Shown: piece after piece, positions 33,701-44,671 of the stretch | How positions within the stretch are numbered: the first letter of the stretch is position 1 | Layout of the letters: each line of letters opens with the position of its first letter | Assembly: GCA_002104985.1 (NCBI GenBank) | Contig: MCGO01000018.1 | Location: forward strand, 372,001-436,000 | Reading direction: 5' to 3' | Length of the DNA stretch: 64,000 bases | DNA from: Rhizoclosmatium globosum | Lineage: Eukaryota > Chytridiomycota > Chytridiomycetes > Chytridiales > Chytriomycetaceae | Program-made: the position numbers and the translations under genes | The notes under the pieces: generated by a model | What the model was told of the DNA's origin: nothing | The model's database searches: none | The model's input: only the letters and a program-made list of their open reading frames with translations

Positions 33701-36700
33701 TCGGCAAGAATGGGGCGTTGGCATCAGAGAAAGTTCAATGTGCCATTCGTGACCTCGTTTTGGTAAGTTTTTCCGTCCGTCTTTGTCTCTGAACTCATGA
33801 TTTCCTAGGATTCTCTTGCATCGAGCAACCATCTTTTGAAGGCCCTTGCGAGTGAAATTCTCGGTCTGCTGGCCCGTGTTGTGACTGCAAACACTTTTGT
33901 GAATCAGCTTGTTCAAATTCTCGTTGATAAGATTGTAAACAACCGAGAACCAGATTCTCGTGCGGGTTGTTCGTTGGCCCTGGGGTGCATTCACAGCAAT
34001 GCCGGAAGTATGGCAGTCGGTGCTCATTTGCAAACTACAGTTGGCCTTCTTCACTCATTAGTCAGTGATCCTCATCCTCTGGTTCACACGTGGGCCTTGT
34101 ATTCTCTCACTTTGACAATTGAAAGTGCCTCGTTGAGCTTTGGCCCCTACGTGAGCTCCACCCTGTCAATTGTTATTAAACTTGCCATGTCGGACTCTCA
34201 CGACTTCAGCTTCAGTGGCTCTTCCAATTTGATGGAAAATAACTCGGCCGTTTGTTTGCTCTTTGGAAAAATCTTGTATGCTTTGATTGGAGTGTTGGGT
34301 CCTGAGTTGGCCGGATCTGCTCGTATTCGAGAACTCTGCTTCTCACTCTTTGAGGAATTCAAGAACGATACAGATAGATATGTTGTCGCTGAAGCCATTC
34401 GCTGTATCCAACAGTTTATTATGTTTGCACCCAAGCACGTGGACATGCCTTCGTTGATTCCATTTTTGCAAGACCAAATTTCCAACAAGGAAAGTGTTCA
34501 ACTCATCAAGAAATCTGCAATTCAGTGTCTCTACCAGCTTACACAACGAGATTCTGGACTGGTACTTGACGCCGCAACCAATATGCAACTTGAAGAGCAA
34601 CTGTTTTCGTTGTTGGATACAGAAGTAGATGAACATGTTCGTGCCGAGTTGCGGGATATTTTGAATAACCTCCTGAAACACGTCGCTGTTGATAACCCCT
34701 CGCGATGGATTGACTTGTGCAAAAACATTTTGGCTAGAGGTGGCTCGAACTCACCGAACAAAGTGAGTGCTGGCGCTTCTGCAGCAAGAAACAACGAGGA
34801 TGATGATCGTGATGACGATGGGGCTGCTATTGCTGAGCGTACCACCAAAACCCCAAAAACCTCATTGGACATTGCCAAAAAGAAGGCCATCGTTCTTTTA
34901 CCTCGCTGGAGAACGCAAAGTTTCTGTATTTCATGTATTCGTAGCTTGATCCGTATCATTTTGGAATCCGGAGTTGCCGAGCATTTGAATTTGACTTTGG
35001 CTCGCCAGATTAAATCCGAAACACCTGATGATGCCGACTTATTGAGTTTCCGTCTTGCTGATCTGATCGCCATCTCATTTAACTCGGCGACGATGCCTGT
35101 CAAAGAGCTTCAAATACAAGGTCTCTACCTTCTTCAAGACATTATTCAAAAGTTTGCGTCTATTCCAGACCCAGACTTTGAAGGCCACGCTCTTCTCGAA
35201 CAATATCAGGCGCAAATTACTGCCGCACTAACTCCTGCTTTCTCAGCGGAATCCACGTCGGAACTCATGAGTCTTGCAACCGTTGTTGCAGGAACTTACA
35301 TTGGTTCGGGTATCATCAAAGACTTCCACCCATCCGATCGTGTACTTCGCCTTCTCGGTGGAGCCTTGGACTCTTGTAAAGAAGGAGAATACAACTTCCT
35401 CCCTGGAATCTCTTTCAATGAAAAGGAGATGCTGAAACTCTCAGTATTGACGTCGTGGGCCATACTGCAGTTGTCGTCTCTCAAATTTCAAGGCTCGAAC
35501 AAAATTATTAAGGACAGATTAGAGTTGTTGAGCAAGCAGTGGGTTTCTTGCATTGAAGGTGCGGCTGAGCAGAAGGTTGAAATTGACTTGTTATTACGGT
35601 TTAAGCAACAGGCTGCTGTTCAACAGGAAGGAGTCTTGAATACTCGCAGTGAAATGTACACGGCGGCTGCAAGAGAGGTTCTCGCGCCATCGTATAATCG
35701 ATGTTGGCCAACAATAATGCAGGCGCTTTGTTCGTTACTCCAGAACAAAGAATATCTTTTGACCCATGCTTTCAACAATTCTAAGGAGGAGTTGGAAAAG
35801 TTTGTTGTTGTGATGCTGAGTTTGAACGTTGAGTCTGTTGCCTCCTTTGGATATGGAAAGGGTGCAGCCTCAACCGTTTCGGTGGCTTCTGAAACAACGA
35901 CTGATTCAAAGGCGGCCGAACAAACTGAACAGGAAAAGCTAGATGTTTGCTTGAAATGCATCGGACATATCGTTTCCTCCAAGATTCTGAAATGGGACTT
36001 CTTCGCCAACAACGTGTTTGGAGACTTGATTCAAGTTTTCAGCCGGTTGATTCAAATTGAGAATATGACAACCCAGGCACTCGTTATTGATGTGATTAAG
36101 AGTATTTTGGTTGCTTATCAGGATGACATTGTGACAGATGAAATGTGAGTGTGCTTTCTTGCGGTTCAAAATTAACAAGGCTCTCCAGTTACACTACCGC
36201 ATTCAAACTGATTCTCAACGTCTTTGCATTCCATATTCCAAATATTTCAAACAATCCGACAGCCATGAGTACGTTTCTTCATGGACTAATACCTAACAAG
36301 AGACTTAACCATTTTGTTTAGTCACTTCCTTCCGACCAGCAACTCCTGCGATGGTTACCCTGTTCTACTCAGCTGTTGACATTCTCACATTTATGCTTAA
36401 AGCAAAAGCATTTGAAAAGAAGTCGAATGAATTGATCTTCCTTGTTCTCTTCATTTTCACTGGTATGTTAATCAAACTTTCCACCTACATTTGATTAATA
36501 TTTATATGCACAGCCATCTTGGGCTCTGAGAAGTTCGCTGCGGACGTAGCCCCCAAAGTTCTTGCCTCACTGAAACCAGTTCTTGAAATTTTGAATGAGA
36601 GACCAGAAATCGCTGCGCAAAGTAAAGAATTTTTGTTCGCTGCTATATCAGGGCTCTTGGATACTTGCGAGAACTGGTACTTTTAATTTTATTGTCGTTC

Positions 36701-37481
36701 TTCAACCTCATTCCAAAAAATTTAGGATGGCGGTTGATCAATCTGTGGTCAAAAACTCACTTTTAGGAATCACTTTGATTGTCAGTGTTTCTCCTGACCT
36801 TGCTGCAAATGAAGCTCAACAAGACCGAATCGTCGCAGTCCTTTACGCTTTGTTTACTTCTCAAAACGAATTTGTAAGTTTCGACTTTATCACAAGATAG
36901 TCTAACATGAGGCTCTTCAGTTAACACGTATAGCCCTACAATGCTCCCGATCCCTCATTTCCCTTTCCATCAAGGAACCAAGCAACACCATCACTAAGTC
37001 GCTGGGGCAGACTTACACTCGCCTCCTCTTACCTCTCCTCCACAACCTCCTTCTCACGTCTCTCCCTGCTCTCACTGCCGCGAACTTGCTTGACGACGTA
37101 GTGAAGCTACTTCTTCTCCCCTGTTTCTCTCCCGCTCCAGAAACTGTACAAACAATGTCGGTCATTGTATCGGTACTCGTGCAGGTTGCACAGCAGGTTG
37201 GAGTCAGTCAGGATGCGGCGGCGAGGGTTGTCGAACGTGTTGTATGGGGTAATTTGGTGCAACTGGCAAGTCAGGTGCAGGGACGCTTTAGAGAAATGAT
37301 GGCGTATTTACCCGCAGAGACTAGAGGAGCTCTAGAAGCAGGATTTAAGGTGGTGTTAAGTGCAGGTGGTGCAGCAGCAGGAGGTGGTACTTCTGTTGGA
37401 GGTGCACAACAGGATGAGGCTGGGAGCGCGACTACCGCAGCGGCTCCCAAAATTGCGTTGAAGTCTTTTGGAAGTGTGTGA
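30762..37481 (+). CDS. HEATR5: HEAT-repeat protein of the LAA1/HEATR5 family
   Basis: Large multi-exon gene of roughly 1950 residues, made of alpha-helical HEAT repeats from end to end. Family signatures include LGVITEHVGAK, SKFVGYLLST, AWSLVAAMTTLGPTIMSVHM then LLLWKAVFP, SAVDSAIHLFGLLFP, KLAVQLNIFIALIYALK and GCSLALGCIHSNAGSMAVG. The family (yeast Laa1, animal HEATR5A/B) binds the AP-1 adaptor and supports clathrin traffic between trans-Golgi and endosomes. The start is MTLQLPPLDVEDKIKAL with the first intron at 30906 (GTACCT). The frame breaks twice, at about 31562 (one A short) and about 32648 (one G short); restoring one base at each re-enters conserved family sequence, so these look like sequence errors. 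Confidence 0.92.
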
Positions 37482-37717
37482 AACATTATTTAGTTGAAGT
37501 TAAGGCTTTGAATCAACCGTGTATGGTGTTCAGTTCGTTATTCTCTCTGATTTCGTTGAAATAAAGTTGATTTATTGAGTACATCACATCTGGTTCTAGA
37601 AACTTTTAACTGATAACCAAACCTATGAGAACGCGATGTTTTTGCTTGAAATCGAACTTAACGTCTTTTATTCACTTTCTAAATTATGACTAATGAAAAG
37701 GATAACTTTTGAATCAA

Positions 37718-39075
37718 TCAAACGTGCCCTCTTGGATGTTGTGGTTGAGTGGTCAATCCTTGTTGATTCTGCTGTTGTTGCATTTGCTGCAACTGAGCTT
37801 GCGTGTAATAGTGGTACTGGCCTTGGTTGTCGTAGAATCCTGGGTAGGTCACTGGTTGTTGAGGGGCAGCTGAGGTTGGAGGATACGAAGTATTCTGAGC
37901 AGCTGCATATTGTGGAGCAACATATTGCACTTTTTGTCCAATAGCTGAAGTTGTCACTGCTGTTTGACCTTGTCTTGGGGGAGCAACATACTGTGGTGAT
38001 CGTTGAATAGTCTCAGGCTTGCTCGCCTCTTTCTTTTCAAGAGCTTTCAATGCAACAGGAGCAGCCGAGTTGAAAGCACTGTTCTTGGAGATAGGTTTTG
38101 CATTCTCTTCAAAATTATGCGGCACAGAACCGTTGTAGTAATCTGCTGCAAGACTTTCACGCGCTGCTTTTTTCTTTTCAATTGATCTGCGACGCATGAC
38201 AATGAATCCAACGGCACCAATTATGGCAAGTGCGACAGCAATTCCGATTCCAATCAAAGCAGCACTGGGGCCTGATGAATTACCATCCGAAGAACCTTGT
38301 GACTGTGACGGAATAACGGATCCAGCTGTAGTCTTGGCAGCAATTCCAGGAGTATTTGCTCCTCCACCTCCTGGCAATGGTACACCTGCAGTAGTAGAGC
38401 CGCCGGGCGAGATAACGTTACCATTTCCATCAGTGTTTGGAACATCTGGAGTATTCGCACCACCACCTCCAGGCAAAGCAGCAGCAGTCGTAGATCTAAC
38501 AAACCCAGACGGAAGCACGGGTGCAATTGCACCACCAGGAGCAACCCCTCCCCCACCTCCAACATTACCCGTTCCCGAAAGCTTCACAAGGTCGGAGACG
38601 GCACTGCCAGCGTTCATACCACAGAACAATTCGGTGGAAGGACAAATGGAAGTCTGTGCGACAACAACATCTGAGACAAGGACACTTGGAGCTGGACCAG
38701 TACAGGACGCTGAGATGCACGTTTTGCCTGCAAGTACGGGGGCAGGGCAGGCTACGGTCTGGGAGATTGAGGTTGTAGTTTTGCAAAGAACTCCTGCAGA
38801 GTACTCGAACGAGGCAATGAGCGTGTTGTCGTTGGGACCAAGAGTGGTGAGCGACGCTTGATCAATGTACACCGTAGCAGTAATAGTGCCGGAAGTAGCC
38901 TGTGTCACTTTGACGGTGGAGGACATCTTGTTCCAGCTGACAGGTTTTTGGTGATGATCTCCAAATTGATTTTTGGAAAGCACGGAGTGTAGATAAGACA
39001 CAAAATGGGGTCTTTTTCTCTTCTGTTTCACTCTTCATCCAGTTTGATGATGAGATCGACGTCAACCGTTACTGC
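37718..39075 (-). CDS. Single-pass cell-surface protein with Cys ectodomain
   Basis: The main exon runs to 37718 and covers an ectodomain with paired Cys (CPAPVLAGKTCISASC), a Gly/Pro/Thr-rich linker with two copies of LPGGGGANTP, one membrane helix (ALIGIGIAVALAIIGAVGFI) followed by MRRRSIEKKKAARES, and a Gln/Pro/Tyr-rich cytosolic tail. The architecture resembles fungal wall-stress sensors of the Wsc/Mid2 style, but the ectodomain is not a recognised WSC domain. An upstream exon ending LIIKLDED probably splices to WNKMSSTVKV (donor near 39024, acceptor near 38939). The signal-peptide exon was not found, so the 5' end is incomplete. Confidence 0.7.
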
Positions 39076-39931
39076 AGAGTCTAAAAATCGAGAAGAGTGA
39101 CTCAAAGTAGACTCGGTGCCAGCCTCTCCTCTCTCTCTCTCTTTTTCTTGGGGCATTGAGCCAATTGAGCCAAGACTCAATGGGGAAATTGATAACTACT
39201 GTGTAATTAGAACTCTATCTTTATGAATAATGACAACGAAGATAGCTGGATTGGCGTCAATACTGTTGCACGTCGCGGCATCTTGAGTTTTGTGCCAACA
39301 GTCCAAGGGACATTACTCGTCTCGTGTACCTAAACTTGAAAAAAGCGAGCCGTCAAGTCCTTGAAAACCATATTTAAATTGCTTGGAGCTGGCTCAAGCC
39401 ACGGGGAGGCTTCCAGAAATCGCGGCATCTTCTCTTGAACATAATTTTCGAAACTCATTCAAACAACGCATATAGAGCCTGTCAGTCCTAAAACACAAAG
39501 ATATATACTACGCTATGGCCCTCTAAAATTTTGATCACTTTATTTCCATTGGTTCGGCGGTGACGGCCGTTCGAATTCTAGTCGGGCATTTTTGACCTTT
39601 CTGGTGCAAAAATCACAATCCTCGCCGGCTTTACCACCCCCCTGGTTGTTTCAGTCCCTTCTTTTCCTTGTCACCATGTATAAATAACAAAAAAACAAAA
39701 GGCAAATAAACGTACTTAGTTTCATGCAGGAAGCTGCAGTCTCGCATCAGATATTTTGAAACCAATGAGTTCGTGTCAAACTTATTTAAAATTCTAAAAG
39801 GCTTTTTTAATGTCTTCTCGATATGGCTCACTCAATTTGGAACGTGTTTGATTCTTCGCAACGTGGGTAGAATCATGTGTTGCCAAATTCGTTTTTGCTG
39901 AAACCAACTTGAAACAGAGTGCACAACAGAA
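39076..39931. other. Divergent intergenic region
   Basis: 856 bp between oppositely oriented genes. It holds a CT-rich microsatellite at about 39127-39146 and presumably the promoters of both neighbours, plus the missing 5' exon of the surface protein. No other feature is seen. Confidence 0.5.
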
Positions 39932-41223
39932 ATGGATCTTGTGCGCATGGACCTCAACTCTGAGTCCAATACACACATTAACGATCAGCCGCAATCGTCT
40001 TCGCCGGATGCCAGAGTTGGTCTTGTGACAGGATTTGTACGAACGATTGCAGTGCAGGGTTCCATGATGGTTATGGGTTTTACCAAGTGAGTACATCCTT
40101 CCGTACTAGGCCCAACTAGTGCTAGTACTGGAATTGAGAACAGATGCACTTATTTTGATGCATGTCTCCCAGGGGTCTTTTGAAGTGGTGGTTCCGACTT
40201 CCTGTCAAACTGTTCCGACCGTATGCTGTCAACCCATACCTCGTTCTTTCGCACATGGCCGAGCAAGACGGAAAGACGCTGTCGACATCGTACATGCGTG
40301 GCGTCGTCAAGAACGAGGGCTGGGGCGTCATATCCCGAAACATAGCGCCGTTGCTTCTGGTCAACAGTCTCATTGGCGCATTCCTCTTCAACACGTACAC
40401 ATTCTCATCGCACTTTCTCGAATCAAAGTTCAAACAAGATCCATCCTCAAAACAGAAGCAGCTCTCATTCGACTGGATCCCTTTCGTGTCAGGCGGTATC
40501 GCTGGCGCTTCCCAATCCCTCCTCTCAACACCCGTCGACAATATGCAACGTTCCCTTTCAACAGACGCAATCCTTGCACACAGACACGCTCGGGGCGGCA
40601 TCGCTTCCCTTATCTTTGCAAACCTGAAAGGCCTCGCTGCAACTGCCGCATCCCCTCTCACAGACCTCGTCTCCCCACACCATGAACCCAACTCAACCAC
40701 CCCTGGAACTCACACAACGAGACAACCATACCTCCACCAACGCCTCCTCACCCGCTTAGCCCCGTACAAACCCCTCTACCAAAACTTTTCTCTCACATGC
40801 ACGCGCGACTCGATCGGATTCGCACTGTTTTTCGGGCTCTTTGAGAACGGGAGGGATTTCGGGAAGGCTGCTGTCCAGAGGATCCAGGACGAGTTGTATG
40901 CGAATAATGTGGACTACCATGTGAATGCGAATCCGATTTTGAAGGGAGTGACGATTACGGGGCCACAGGCTTTGGCGGTTGTTGGAGCGGGTGGGTTGGC
41001 GGGGATGGGATTCCAGGCGGTGTCGTATCCTATTGAACGGGTGAATGCGGAGAGGTTGGGGAGGGAGGGGCATGTAAAAGAATCTTGGGTCCATACTTTC
41101 AACAGGATGGGTGGGTTTAGACAGGTGTATAAAGGAATTGGTGGACAACTTGTTAGAGTTGTACCGGCGAGTGCTGTTGGATTGTTTGTTTTTGAGATTG
41201 TGAACGAGTATCTTGGACCATGA
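39932..41223 (+). CDS. Mitochondrial carrier (SLC25-like) family protein
   Basis: Two exons (39932-40086, 40173-41223; donor GTGAGT) join in phase 2 to 401 residues. Carrier-type features: VSGGIAGASQSLLSTPVDNM and AGGLAGMGFQAVSYPIERV, each a Gly-rich helix followed by P-hydrophobic-(D/E) in place of the canonical Px[DE]xx[RK], and the closing FRQVYKGIGGQLVRVVPASA, typical of carrier C-termini. The first repeat is weak and the loop after the second signature is long (about residues 200-270), so this is a divergent member; the substrate cannot be deduced. Such proteins span the mitochondrial inner membrane six times. Confidence 0.78.
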
Positions 41224-41595
41224 TCTGTTGTTTTCTTGAACTTTGCGTATTAGTAAAACTGTCATGAATGAATTTAGATTTATTTTGATAAAGAAGAAGA
41301 AGAAGATGTGCGAAATAGAATATTGATAACTGATCCCCCAACCACACCCACAAATGAAATGTGAATAACATCCCGCGACCCCCATGAACTAAAAAAATAA
41401 ACTAAACATTAAAAAGAAAGATAAAAGCCTGTACAGAGTCCCTCAGAAACAGAAAACAAAAAACAATGACTGAACTGAACCATACCTCCTCCACTAACCT
41501 CCAAACCAAACACTCCTTTTAAAACTTTCCACGCACACGCAACATACACTCACCCACTATAATACATAGATAAACCCCCTTCCACTCCAATACAC
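41224..41595. other. Convergent 3' spacer
   Basis: 372 bp between two converging genes, very A-rich on the plus strand at 41385-41470. It is likely to carry both polyadenylation regions. Nothing else is seen. Confidence 0.6.
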
Positions 41596-42963
41596 TTAGA
41601 AAAAGATTTGACTAGGCTCAAAAGCCTGTCGCCGACCCCGTCCAAATCTCTCCCTATTCAAATCCATACTAGAGAGCCCACCAGTACGGTTACTATCCGC
41701 ATTACTAGCATTGTACCGTGAACCATCATCTCCATAAGAAGAAAGGCCGTTGGCCGGCGAAGAAGAGGCGAGACCAGGAATGATACCAGAAACAGGTTCG
41801 TAAGCTGAAGAAGAGGAACGAGGAAGACTTGCGTGGTTGTTTGCTGCAGAAGAAGTTGAATATTCTGGTTTCCTTGAAGTGAGAGAAGCAGAAGACCCGG
41901 ATCTCTGAACACCTGAACCACCGCCCATGGATTCATCATTAAAATCAAAGATGGAGGAACGAGAAGGGACATTAAAGTGGCGACGACCAGAACGGGGTGC
42001 AGGGGCATCTGAGAAGTGAAGATTGTCACCGAATGATGTTGGGAAGATGGCATTGTTTGAAGGGCCGTGGGAACGGGCTACAGGGGCTGGAGGGAGCGAG
42101 TATTCTGAGGCAGTGAGTTTTCCACGGGATGCTGAAGCGGAGGCTGAGGACGGTGCGTCATTGTCGTGGAAGATGTTTGTGTGTCTGTGGTGGTTGTTGC
42201 GTTTGATGGTGGATGGGTGGTACGCGGTTGAGTCAGAGAATATGTTGTCGAAGGAGGAAGACTTGCGGTACGCGTTTGAGGCGGCACCAGCAGCAGAGGC
42301 GGAGGAAGGTGGAAGCTGAGAGTGTTGTGGTTGGTTGAAGTGGCTGTTGTTGTTGGTGTCCTGGCCGTGGTTATCTTGGTTGTCTACGTAACGCCCATGA
42401 GCAAATGGAGTCGCACGAGCCGGTGTCAACGAAGGCTGGATCGCTGCAGCATAGTCCTCGTGCGCATCGTGTGCAGCAGCCTGGGCGTAGTAGTCGTAGT
42501 CATCATGAACATTTGAGTCGTAGTGATCTCTTTGGCTGTGGCTGTGGCTCTCTCTAGGCGGTGTCTGTCTTCGTGGCTTGTCATCATCGCCACCGCCACC
42601 GCCAAGAAACGACGGATTGTAAGCCGAGTTGTTTGTCTCGGCCTCTGCGGCGGCGGCGGCGGTGGCGGTGGCGGTGGCTGAGGCGGCCGCCGAGTTCAAG
42701 TTGTAGTTGACATTGAACACATCCGACGCCATTCGATCGACGCCGCGTCGCCGAACGCCGCCTTCTTCCACCTTCCACGCGCTTCCACCAAACACATTCG
42801 ACGTGGACGACGAGTTGTTGTTGCTGCTGCTGTTGCTGCGGTCAAAGCGCTTGCCCGTTGACGGTGACGACACGGGCAACGAGTAGTTGAAGATGTCACT
42901 GTTCTGCTGCGAGTTTTTAATGGTGGTGCGCAGGGGCACGTCGGCGCTAGATCGGTGCATCAT
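41596..42963 (-). CDS. Ser/Asn/His-rich low-complexity protein, unknown function
   Basis: Long uninterrupted frame of 455 codons starting MMHRSSADVPLRTTIKNSQQ. It is low complexity throughout: Ser/Asn tract, Ala-Thr run, five Gly, His-rich and Tyr-rich stretches. Short related motifs recur: SNVFGGS, SSSFDNIFSDS, TNIFHDND, SSIFDFNDE and the C-terminal PSQIFF, so a Phe-centred motif is scattered through a disordered chain, as in some scaffold or microtubule-associated proteins. I do not recognise the family. An acceptor-like TTTCAG upstream of the Met may mean another 5' exon. Length and uninterrupted frame support expression. Confidence 0.6.
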   Translation of the reverse strand: MMHRSSADVPLRTTIKNSQQNSDIFNYSLPVSSPSTGKRFDRSNSSSNNNSSSTSNVFGGSAWKVEEGGVRRRGVDRMASDVFNVNYNLNSAAASATATATAAAAAEAETNNSAYNPSFLGGGGGDDDKPRRQTPPRESHSHSQRDHYDSNVHDDYDYYAQAAAHDAHEDYAAAIQPSLTPARATPFAHGRYVDNQDNHGQDTNNNSHFNQPQHSQLPPSSASAAGAASNAYRKSSSFDNIFSDSTAYHPSTIKRNNHHRHTNIFHDNDAPSSASASASRGKLTASEYSLPPAPVARSHGPSNNAIFPTSFGDNLHFSDAPAPRSGRRHFNVPSRSSIFDFNDESMGGGSGVQRSGSSASLTSRKPEYSTSSAANNHASLPRSSSSAYEPVSGIIPGLASSSPANGLSSYGDDGSRYNASNADSNRTGGLSSMDLNRERFGRGRRQAFEPSQIFF

Positions 42964-43099
42964 CAGGGGGAGCTTCTTTGGTGCAAGGGGGGTCTTTTGT
43001 GTGAGCTGAAAAGAATTGTCACTTGTCCGACAATTGGATGATGGAAAAATCTTGAGCCTTCTTCATCTTCTTTTTTTCAATGTTCTTTTATTTGTAATT

Positions 43100-44590
43100 T
43101 CATCGGCTAGAGCTCGTGTCGTATCCGTGCGGTCGTTCATAGCGAGCGCGTCGGTCGTCTGCTGCCCCTCTAATGTGCTCCCCATACAAGTCAATCTCAT
43201 CATTTGGTGCCCCGCCACCTTGTGGTATACTGCTATCATCAACTGAGCGACTAGATGCATGTGGCGGTGGTAGTGGAGAACGCGACCTTTGTCGCCCTGA
43301 CGCTTCTCGTCCTTCCACACCTCCATAACGTTCTGGAGGACGGTACATTGCATCCCGACCGCGCTCACTGCCAATGTACCAATCACTGCCCCCTCTCCGG
43401 GCTCCATAGTCTCTATCAGGGCCTCGATCCATACCCCTCTCACTACCTCTGTCCATTCCCCGATCAACGCCTCTGTCCATACCTCTGTCGCCACCACGAA
43501 CTTCTCTATCCCTCGGAACATAACCCCTGTCCCTTGGTGGAGGATAGTCTCTTCTTTCATCCCTGTACCGATCCCGTCTGTCACCATCGCGTTCACCTCT
43601 ATCACCACCCCTCTCCCTCTCTCCACGACCACCATCTCTTTCAGAATCTCTTTCATCTCGTCTGCCACCACCACCTCTACCACCACCACCTCCGCCTCGA
43701 TCCCCAAATCGATCGCTATATCGATCCCCACCACGCCTATCCCGTCTCCCATCATCACCCTCTCCAAAGTCGTTATCAGCGTCCTTATAAAGCCCACCCG
43801 GATTCCTAAACACATGCAAGAAATTGCACATTTCCCCCTTGGGCAACCACGAGTTCCACAGATGGCGGATTTCCAAGAGGGGACCGTGACAAGGTACGCC
43901 GCGAGTCTCATTCCACCAAAGAAGCGGTTATTAAATTTCTGGACTGCGGCAGCAGCTTGTGCTGGGGTTTTGTATTGAACATAGACGTTTCCACGCAACT
44001 GTACAAAGTTTTTTGAATGAATTTCGACAGTTAGTTTCAGCTGTAAATAACAAATCACAAAGAAACGAACATGAGGAGTCTGGTTCCGACAGACTTTGAA
44101 CTGCACAACTTCGCCAACGCCGAGAAACTCGTCGTGCGTATCTTCAAAGAATTCAATAAAGTTTTGTTGGAGTTGTTTTTCGTCGACTTCTTCTGACAGT
44201 TCTTCGTCTTCGAGGTTGAGTGTGCGTTGTTTTGGGAGGAGGAGTGGGTCTGAGTGCATGTTTGGAAGGAGGATTGTTGTTGACTCTGGCGGGAGAAGGT
44301 GGGCGCGGGAGCACGTGGGACCTGGTTAGGCAGTTGAGCAGTTAAGAGGTTAGATGGATGCTGGATGCGGGATAGAGCGAGGGTGTGTTAGGGGGTGTGC
44401 CAGGGCAGGAGACTTGAGAGAGACAGCAAGCAGTACAGTAGAGGCACCACGACAAAAGAAAAACACACAAACCATATCGACAGGCACCCACTTTAGCAAA
44501 GAAAGGACAGGCTGGTCTCGTGTCGGTTTCAAGTTGCTGCTCAAGTTGCTGCAATCTCCGGAGTTCCTCTAGGGCGTCCTTAGCTGCCAT
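43100..44590 (-). CDS. ZRSR2: U2AF35-related splicing factor, ZRSR2-like
   Basis: Exon 1 (44590-44473) starts MAAKDALEELRRL; exon 2 begins at 44321. Joined, they give the first CCCH finger CPFFAKVGACRYGPTCSRAH. The U2AF-homology-motif follows (ELSEEVDEKQLQQNFIEFFE, VGEVVQFKVCRNQTPH, spliced to LRGNVYVQYKTPAQA), then the second CCCH finger (AICGTRGCPRG..CNFLHVFRN) and an Arg/Asp/Gly-rich tail with RSRSP. The family recognises 3' splice sites, notably in U12-type introns. The frame breaks inside finger 2 at about 43838, one G short in a G-run; one base restores the family sequence. An upstream coil (EEKEKKESEKRERKAKAE) is open in frame and may belong, but would overlap the neighbouring gene. 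Confidence 0.9.
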
Positions 44591-44671
44591 TTTCTGCTTT
44601 TCTGCTTTTGCTTTTCTTTCCCTTTTTTCACTTTCTTTCTTTTCTTTCTCCTCCAACTCAGGAAACTCATT
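44591..44671. promoter_or_regulatory. Compact divergent promoter
   Basis: Only 81 bp separate the start codons of the splicing factor and the zinc-finger gene. The plus strand is a T/C-rich tract (TTTTC repeats). Either the two share a very short bidirectional promoter or one 5' end overlaps the other gene. Confidence 0.5.

Noticed and set aside
38196..38861. 221-codon plus-strand frame rich in Pro
   Set aside because: Antisense shadow of the Gly/Pro linker of the membrane protein on the minus strand.
42584..42899. Arg-rich minus-strand frames
   Set aside because: Alternative frames of the low-complexity protein; no independent support.
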